A DNA stretch of 64,000 bases from contig NZ_CP101161.1 in assembly GCF_024298865.1 (NCBI RefSeq), positions 2,501,227 through 2,565,226 of the forward strand, written 5' to 3'. Below, piece after piece: positions 60,281 to 64,000 of this stretch. Source of the stretch: Halorarius halobius (GTDB lineage: Archaea > Halobacteriota > Halobacteria > Halobacteriales > Haloarculaceae). How positions within the stretch are numbered: the stretch's first letter is position 1; the number at the start of each line of letters is the position of its first letter. The notes under the pieces were generated by a model that saw nothing but the letters and a program-made list of their open reading frames with translations, searched no databases and was not told where the DNA came from. Position numbers and translations under genes: made by a program.

Positions 60281-61441
60281 ATGGATAACGAACGCCGATT
60301 CGACACGACCGACGCGCGAAGGAGTTTCGACTCGTTCCCCGTGGCCCCGTCGCGACGGGCACTTCTGTCAGCAACTACGGCGGCGACGCTCGCGCTGACA
60401 GGGTGCTTTGGCGGCACTAACGCTCCGGGGGGCGGCTCGTCTACGCCCGAAAACGATTCGCGGAGAGAGACGGATACACTGACACCGTCTGATTCCTCGA
60501 CAGATACGGATTCAGCCACGCCTATCGAGGCGGTCGAACCCAAACTCGAGACGGCCAGAGCGGAACTCGACGCCGCATTCACCGAGATGTACAGGAACGA
60601 CCTCGTGCAGTTCGACAGGAAGGTCTGGACACCCCGGTACGAGGATCTCGGGAGTATGGATCTCGATTCGGTCGAGCAACTGGTCGACACTGCGCGGGAT
60701 GCCCTCTCGGACGCGAGAGAGCACGTTCGACCGAATACCGAGCAAGCCGCTCGTGTCGAGTTGCTCGAACACGTCGCCGATATCGCTGCGCACGGCTCCA
60801 CGTTCTACCGTCGTTTCTCGCTCACCTTCGAGAAGGTGTACCAGTACGAGTATCTCATCGACAGCGAGACCGACTACGACCGGGCGGTAGAGAAGATGGG
60901 AAAAGCCCGGGAACTCCTGGCGACGTGGCCGACGCTTGGAGAGAAACTGACCGAGGACATTCGGGCGATACTCCAGTTGTACGAATCGCGGCCGAATCTC
61001 GAGGCGGAAATTCCGTCCTTCGATGTCGAGCGATGGAACTATACCACGTACGGCGCGGAGCAGTACGCCTATCTGCTGGAGCCGCAGCTCGTCGCCTTCG
61101 AGGCGTATGCGGAAGCGGTCGGCGCCGACCTGTCAGGGCTCGACTATCTGGAGAACGACGAGTATCAGGCGGCACAGCAGGCGTTCCAGACTGCCCGGAG
61201 CAAGATCGGGCAAGCAGACCGGACGTTCAACGAGGCCAACTCGCGTGGCGATTCGTTCTTCGAGCGCCGGGCGAAAATCTACCACAACCGGATACCGCTG
61301 TTCGAGGAAGGGTACCTCCTCCATCTGCGGGCAGCTAACGAGTTCGTCCGTGGGGACACCGAGAACGCGAACGACCTCCGGTTCCGCGGAACGACGAAGA
61401 TACGCGACGGGTTCGCAAAGTATCCGATATCGGATGGATAA
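60281..61441 (+). CDS. Tat-exported helical lipoprotein of unknown function
   Basis: 386 residues from MDNERRFDTTDARRSFDS. The signal has a twin-arginine-like S-R-R-A-L-L-S and lipobox LALTGC (about residues 29-50), so the mature protein starts at Cys and is lipid-anchored. An acidic Ser/Thr/Asp linker follows (to about 85). The rest is predicted helical, with long amphipathic segments (AARVELLEHVADIAAHGSTF, YQAAQQAFQTARSKIGQADR) and no catalytic motif. It resembles helical solute- or surface-binding lipoproteins in style only. It lies 80 nt after the PKD gene and 65 nt before the CAP gene on the same strand. Confidence 0.85.
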   Translation: MDNERRFDTTDARRSFDSFPVAPSRRALLSATTAATLALTGCFGGTNAPGGGSSTPENDSRRETDTLTPSDSSTDTDSATPIEAVEPKLETARAELDAAFTEMYRNDLVQFDRKVWTPRYEDLGSMDLDSVEQLVDTARDALSDAREHVRPNTEQAARVELLEHVADIAAHGSTFYRRFSLTFEKVYQYEYLIDSETDYDRAVEKMGKARELLATWPTLGEKLTEDIRAILQLYESRPNLEAEIPSFDVERWNYTTYGAEQYAYLLEPQLVAFEAYAEAVGADLSGLDYLENDEYQAAQQAFQTARSKIGQADRTFNEANSRGDSFFERRAKIYHNRIPLFEEGYLLHLRAANEFVRGDTENANDLRFRGTTKIRDGFAKYPISDG

Positions 61442-61460
61442 ATTCACGCCCTCGCGACAG

Positions 61461-61499
61461 ATTTATACATTCCAGATGCTGAGTAATTATCAACTGGAG
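61461..61499 (+). promoter_or_regulatory. Promoter and Shine-Dalgarno of the CAP lipoprotein gene
   Basis: TATA ATTTATACAT (61461-61470) and GGAG (61496-61499) seven bases before the ATG at 61507. The transcript would have a short leader with a real ribosome-binding site, unlike most leaderless genes here. Confidence 0.65.
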
Positions 61500-61506
61500 C
61501 GATTCC

Positions 61507-62265
61507 ATGCGGTGGCTCAGGGTCACTCTGATCGTCTGCCTGCTGGTCTCTACGAGCGGATGTCTCCACTTCGGCGAACCCCGAGGCCACCCCCCTACAC
61601 CTTACGAACCGTCCGTTCAGGAACGGCTGAGTTCGCGTGATGTCCCAGATACTCACCCGAATGGTACGCTCGAAGAGCCCAACACTGTCGAGTACTGGAT
61701 AGCCGCTTACGTCAACCACGAGCGCATAGAGTCGGGAAAAGAACCCCTCGTATGGAGCCCACGGCTGGCTCAAATTGCTGATTATCGTAGCTATGACATG
61801 TGGAACCGCAGTTATTTCTCTCATGTCGACCCTGATGGGAATAAATACACATTATATATGGACAAATATGAGTATGATTCTTATTCAAATACTGCTGAAA
61901 ATATTATTTTATTGAATTTCAGAGAACCAACCCTACGGCCTACTGATGGAAAATACCATACCTATAGAGATACTCGAAAATTCGCTAAGGCGATGGTTCA
62001 GGCCTGGATGCTCTCGGGAGAACACCGCTGGGCGATGATGCACGGTGATTACAGCGTCACCGGCGTCGGCGTGTACGGCGAACCGGACGGGAGCGTCAAG
62101 GCCACGCAGTTGTTCGCGGACAGGGAGAAGTTCGACCGGTTCGTGAACGCGAACACGACCGAGAAGTTCCGCGTACCGATAGCCGAGGAGGACCCGATGG
62201 AAGACGAGAGCGGCCTTCCGCCGTATCCGTCGCGTCTCGGGCCGAACACGCCGAACGACGAGTGA
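61507..62265 (+). CDS. Lipoprotein with CAP (SCP/YkwD-type) domain
   Basis: 252 residues. Sec lipoprotein signal MRWLRVTLIVCLLVSTSGC with lipobox T-S-G-C. The CAP domain (about residues 65-215) has WIAAYVNHERIESGKEPLVW, RLAQIADYRSYDMWNRSYFS, H-V-D-P-D-G, the core A-E-N-I (T-A-E-N-I-I-L-L, usually G-E-N-I), WMLSGEHRWAMMHGDYSVTG and VGVYGEPDGSV. The two CAP histidines (SHVDP and SGEHRW) are present. An acidic tail follows. G+C falls to about 22% at 61861-61920, exactly over the A-E-N-I core. Function of archaeal CAP proteins is unknown. Confidence 0.9.
   Translation: MRWLRVTLIVCLLVSTSGCLHFGEPRGHPPTPYEPSVQERLSSRDVPDTHPNGTLEEPNTVEYWIAAYVNHERIESGKEPLVWSPRLAQIADYRSYDMWNRSYFSHVDPDGNKYTLYMDKYEYDSYSNTAENIILLNFREPTLRPTDGKYHTYRDTRKFAKAMVQAWMLSGEHRWAMMHGDYSVTGVGVYGEPDGSVKATQLFADREKFDRFVNANTTEKFRVPIAEEDPMEDESGLPPYPSRLGPNTPNDE
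61801..61980. other. AT-rich patch inside the CAP lipoprotein gene
   Basis: Hand counts: 23/60 G+C (61801-61860), 13/60 (61861-61920), 26/60 (61921-61980), then 36/60 in the next 60 bases. The frame is open. The ends of the same gene have normal haloarchaeal composition, giving a mosaic. Confidence 0.88.
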
Positions 62266-62266
62266 C

Positions 62267-63514
62267 CTACTCGTACAGCGGGAACTCGTCGGTTAGCGCA
62301 TCCACCTCGTCAGAGGCTTCGGCTTTCACGTCCCCGTCGTCCGGCGCGTCCACGACGCGAGCGATGACGTCACCGACCCGCTCCATCTCCGCTTCGCCCA
62401 TTCCCCGCGTCGTCAGGCCCGGCGTCCCCGCCCGGATGCCCGAGGGGTTGAACGGCGAGCGCGTCTCTCCGGGAACGGTGTTGGCGTTCAACACCAGTCC
62501 GACCTCTTCGAGCGCGTCCTCGGCCTCGCCACCGGTCGTATCCGGATGCGAGGGGCGGAGGTCCACTAGCACGAGGTGCGTATCAGTCCCGCCGGAGACG
62601 AGTTCGAGGCCGTGGTCTTCGAGCGTCTCCCCGAGCGCCTTGGCGTTGTCGACGACCTGCTCGGCGTACTCGTCGAACTCGGGTTCCAGTGCCTCCTTGA
62701 ACCCGACGGCCTTGCCGGCGATGTTGTGCATCAGGGGGCCGCCCTGTCCACCCGGGAACACCGCGGAATCGACGTCGTCGGCGTGTTCCTCGCTCGTCAT
62801 GATGATGCCACCGCGACCGGCACGGATGGTCTTGTGCGTCGACCCCGTGACGAAGTCCGCGACGCCGACCGGCGACTCGTGGACGCCGGCGGCGACGAGC
62901 CCGGTGATGTGAGCGATGTCGGCGAGGTGGTAGGCGTCGGCGGCGTCGGCGGCGGCCTGGACGCGCTCCCACTCGACCTCTCGGGGGTACGCCGAGTAGC
63001 CCGAGACGACGATGTCGGGGTCGAACTCCTCGGCCATCTCGCGGAGCCCCTCGTAGTCGAGATAGCCCGTCTCGGGGTCGACCTCGTACTGCTTCACGTC
63101 GTACAGTTGCCCGGTGAAGTTCGCCGGATGGCCGTGGCTGAGGTGCCCGCCGTGGCTGAGGTCCAGCGAGAGGATTTTGTCGCCCGGGTCGAGCATCGCC
63201 AGGTACACACCCATGTTCGCCTGGGTGCCGGAGTGTGGCTGGACGTTGACGTGCTCGGCGCCCCACAGCTCCGTTGCGCGCTCGATGGCCAACTGCTCGA
63301 TTTCGTCGGCGTACTCACAGCCAGCGTAGTAGCGCTTGCCTGGGTATCCCTCCGCGTACTTGTTCGTCAGTACCGAACCCTGTGCCTCCAGTACTGCCGG
63401 GGAGACGTGGTTCTCCGACGCGATCATCGCCAGCGTGTCCCGCTGTCGTTGGAGTTCGCCGTCCAGGGCGTCGGCGACCGCCGGGTCGACTGCGCGGACA
63501 GTCTCGTGGTTCAT
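62267..63514 (-). CDS. glyA: Serine hydroxymethyltransferase
   Basis: 415 residues, PLP enzyme interconverting serine and glycine with a tetrahydrofolate one-carbon unit. RQRDTLAMIASENHVSPAVL, YAEGYPGKRYYAGCEYADEI, NVQPHSGTQANMGVYLAMLD, DIAHITGLVAAGVHESPVGV, and the PLP-Lys motif VTGSTHKTIRAGRGGIIMTS. The C-terminus is acidic. It converges on the CAP gene with one base between stops, which marks the end of the surface island. Confidence 0.97.
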   Translation of the reverse strand: MNHETVRAVDPAVADALDGELQRQRDTLAMIASENHVSPAVLEAQGSVLTNKYAEGYPGKRYYAGCEYADEIEQLAIERATELWGAEHVNVQPHSGTQANMGVYLAMLDPGDKILSLDLSHGGHLSHGHPANFTGQLYDVKQYEVDPETGYLDYEGLREMAEEFDPDIVVSGYSAYPREVEWERVQAAADAADAYHLADIAHITGLVAAGVHESPVGVADFVTGSTHKTIRAGRGGIIMTSEEHADDVDSAVFPGGQGGPLMHNIAGKAVGFKEALEPEFDEYAEQVVDNAKALGETLEDHGLELVSGGTDTHLVLVDLRPSHPDTTGGEAEDALEEVGLVLNANTVPGETRSPFNPSGIRAGTPGLTTRGMGEAEMERVGDVIARVVDAPDDGDVKAEASDEVDALTDEFPLYE

Positions 63515-63586
63515 ATTCGGGGGTTCGACTCCCCGGGCAAGAATCTACCCGTCTGCGGCAAGCGCCGCGACCCGACTTCCCCGTAA

Positions 63587-63595
63587 CCATTTAAG
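63587..63595 (+). promoter_or_regulatory. TATA element of the gene at 63621
   Basis: ACCATTTAAG, centred about 30 bp upstream of the ATG at 63621. Confidence 0.55.
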
Positions 63596-63620
63596 CCGGA
63601 CGCGTGTGAGATACGGCCAC

Positions 63621-64000
63621 ATGGTCGAATGGGGGCTGGTGGAGGGGGGAATCAGGGCCGCGGCCCCCAGCGGTGCCGTGACTGTCGCCACCGACGGCTG
63701 GGACCCGACGCCGCCCGTCTGTTCGCTTCCGTACCCGGCCGAGGCGGCTGTCGCCGGTCGAACGGCCGGGCTGTCCGTGCCTGCGGAAGTGGCGACCATC
63801 GGTGTCGGTGACGGCACCCGAGCCGTCACGGACGAGGAACTCGGCGACGGCGAGTTCCTGCTGACGGCAGACGCGCCCGTCGAGACGCTCGCCCGGTTCC
63901 GCGGGCCCGCGACTCTGGCCTGCGATGGCGAGATGGTCCGACTCTCGTTCGACGACCAGCGGGTCGTGTCGCTTGGATTCCGGACGGAGCCGCCCGCGGC
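63621..64000 (+). CDS. Unidentified haloarchaeal protein, C-terminus beyond the window
   Basis: At least 126 residues from MVEWGLVEGGIRAAAPSGAV; open to the right edge. The N-terminal part is beta-rich and acidic (DGWDPTPPVCSLPYPAEAAV, ATIGVGDGTRAVTDEELGDG) without a motif I recognise. No signal peptide or membrane segment in the visible part. The TATA about 30 bp upstream supports the start. Divergent from glyA. Confidence 0.75.
   Translation, partial: MVEWGLVEGGIRAAAPSGAVTVATDGWDPTPPVCSLPYPAEAAVAGRTAGLSVPAEVATIGVGDGTRAVTDEELGDGEFLLTADAPVETLARFRGPATLACDGEMVRLSFDDQRVVSLGFRTEPPA

Noticed and set aside
58319-62266. Integrated virus or plasmid
   Set aside because: No integrase, replication or structural phage gene, direct-repeat ends or tRNA attachment site was found; the content is only exported proteins.

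Overview
The window is a stretch of haloarchaeal chromosome (Halobacteria, Haloferax/Halorubrum-like). The evidence is high G+C, Asp/Glu-rich proteins, archaeal information-processing genes (TFB, aIF2-beta, Lsm-L37e, proteasome alpha, SBDS, RNase P Rnp2/Rnp3, OGG, RPA, Cdc48), Tat lipoproteins, a PGF-CTERM surface protein, and many leaderless starts with a TATA element about 28 nt upstream. No rRNA, insertion sequence, CRISPR or integrase was seen; there is one tRNA-Leu(GAG). No gap between genes exceeds about 280 bp.

Layout. 1-3.4 kb: end of a replication factor A gene, then an ABC ATPase-permease-TetR operon with a strong palindromic operator. 3.4-7.5 kb: riboflavin reductase, thioredoxin reductase, a degenerate metallo-beta-lactamase-fold protein, DUF357, and a winged-helix/membrane-protein pair. 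7.7-10 kb: a six-repeat DUF7282-type surface protein. 10.3-14 kb: TFB, small zinc proteins, aIF2-beta, UPF0058, UPF0212, OGG. 14-16 kb: an arsenic-type cluster in which an unknown polytopic membrane protein and arsR-arsC have matching promoter/operator blocks. 16-22 kb: a ligase-fold protein lacking the catalytic lysine, zinc-ribbon membrane protein, nnr-moaC, PQQ-type lipoprotein, HflX. 22-28 kb: FUN14, SBDS, psmA, rnp2, an MFS gene, a methyltransferase and rnp3. 28.7-30.3 kb: dacZ (c-di-AMP synthase) with an MscS-type channel.

30-45 kb: XPB-type helicase, purD, cyclase-family hydrolase, orphan flavin disulfide reductase, YyaL-type thioredoxin protein, DUF2342 protease, BKACE enzyme, and a divergent HxlR / MhqO-MhqD-like quinone-detoxification cassette with a palindromic operator. 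44.8-56 kb: lsm-rpl37e, purF, tRNA-Leu, aMBF1, AlaX, acyl-CoA dehydrogenase, HAD phosphatase, flavin oxidase, panB, a zinc-ribbon HTH regulator. 55.8-58.3 kb: a small Hsp20-like protein translationally coupled to Cdc48.

58.4-62.3 kb is the accessory part: three consecutive exported proteins (PKD protein with EF-hand-like loop, Tat lipoprotein, CAP-domain lipoprotein) with AT-rich patches down to about 22% G+C, followed by glyA and the start of an unknown gene. The best candidates for undescribed biology are the ArsR-linked membrane protein, the alternative inverted repeats ahead of tfb, the inactive-looking ligase-fold protein, and the 58-62 kb surface island.
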